Assembly (NCBI GenBank): GCA_025450155.1
Contig: JANWIB010000063.1
Span: 1-7,073 of the forward strand
Length of the DNA stretch: 7,073 nt
Reading direction: 5' to 3'
Origin: Sphingobacteriaceae bacterium
GTDB taxonomy: Bacteria; Bacteroidota; Bacteroidia; Sphingobacteriales; Sphingobacteriaceae
Translations under genes and position numbers: made by a program
Notes under the pieces: model-generated
Told to the model about the DNA's origin: nothing
Database searches by the model: none
The model's input: only the letters and a program-made list of their open reading frames with translations
Shown: in pieces, positions 6,936-7,073 of the stretch
Layout of the letters: the number at the start of each line of letters is the position of its first letter
Position numbering within the stretch: position 1 is the first letter of the stretch

Positions 6936-6961
6936 AAAGGCCGGGTACCCGGCCTTTTTTT
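6934..6961 (+). terminator. Strong rho-independent terminator ending the glycan operon
   Basis: Perfect inverted arms AAAAAGGCCGG (6934-6944) and CCGGCCTTTTT (6949-6959) enclose a GTAC loop, followed by further T residues for a run of seven. The left arm begins inside the TAA stop of the preceding glycosyltransferase, so termination is immediate. Because the arms end in A/T runs, the same structure could also stop transcripts arriving on the - strand. Confidence 0.92.
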
Positions 6962-6981
6962 ATTAAATTAATTCTGTGTTA

Positions 6982-7011
6982 TTTGCTTTTGCAAAATTTA
7001 CATTAATTTTT
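6982..7011 (+). promoter_or_regulatory. Possible promoter for a gene beyond the window
   Basis: TTTG (6982-6985) is followed after 18 bases by TAATTTTT (7004-7011), which differs from TAnnTTTG only in the last base. It lies just after the operon terminator and points out of the window. The remaining bases to 7073 contain no recognisable gene. The region is AT-rich, so the match is suggestive only. Confidence 0.35.
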
Positions 7012-7073
7012 ATATGTATAATTTTAACTACAACAGCGGTTGGTTCAGCCCATACAATCCATTTTAAACCAAA

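Noticed and set aside
6934..6959. The 26-base perfect palindrome as a protein-binding operator or integration site
   Set aside because: Its position at a stop codon, the GC core and the trailing T run fit an ordinary intrinsic terminator.
7014..7067. A 17-codon frame (MYNFNYNSGWFSPYNPF) after the last terminator
   Set aside because: Its ATG lies at or before the transcript start predicted from the nearby promoter-like sequence, and nothing supports translation. The aromatic and Asn-rich content is odd but within chance for AT-rich DNA.

Overview
The window looks like chromosomal DNA from a Bacteroidota bacterium, most likely of the Sphingobacteriaceae/Pedobacter kind. The evidence is a PorV-type outer-membrane protein (a type IX secretion part confined to this phylum), TAnnTTTG promoter boxes in place of E. 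coli-type -10 boxes, few Shine-Dalgarno sequences, and AT-rich codon use. The genus is inferred, not proven. All genes appear intact except the first, which is cut by the window edge. There are no RNA genes, insertion sequences, CRISPR arrays or long repeats, and no gene-free stretch over 300 bases.

Region 1 (1-1274, + strand): the C-terminal two thirds of porV, then ispF 23 bases later, probably one transcript. PorV works in the outer membrane in export and surface attachment of type IX cargo. IspF is the fifth enzyme of the MEP isoprenoid pathway. Convergent with ispF and overlapping its end by 4 bases is a 54-residue, - strand, cysteine-containing single-pass membrane protein (1271-1435). 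It resembles the small proteins annotated as FeoB-associated Cys-rich membrane proteins.

Region 2 (1436-3421): a 116-base divergent intergenic region carries a Bacteroidota -7 box for each flanking gene. typA/bipA, a ribosome-associated translational GTPase, follows. A short hairpin with T-rich flanks on both strands closes typA and the convergent flippase gene.

Region 3 (3422-6961): a small surface-polysaccharide module. A Wzx-like flippase of about 14 membrane segments lies on the - strand. Diverging from it are two glycosyltransferases on the + strand: a GT2/GlfT2-like enzyme, and an enzyme with the EDD and SWGWATW motifs of bacterial GNT-I/GT2-like proteins. Together they could add sugars to a lipid-linked glycan in the cytoplasm and flip it outward. 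No polymerase, ligase or initiating transferase is visible, so the glycan cannot be named. A near-perfect rho-independent terminator ends the module.

Region 4 (6962-7073): no gene, only a possible promoter pointing out of the window. I see no convincing new multi-gene system. The most useful observations are the overlooked small Cys-rich protein with a possibly leaderless message, the tight promoter layout between flippase and glycosyltransferase, and start-codon corrections for typA, the flippase and the last glycosyltransferase.
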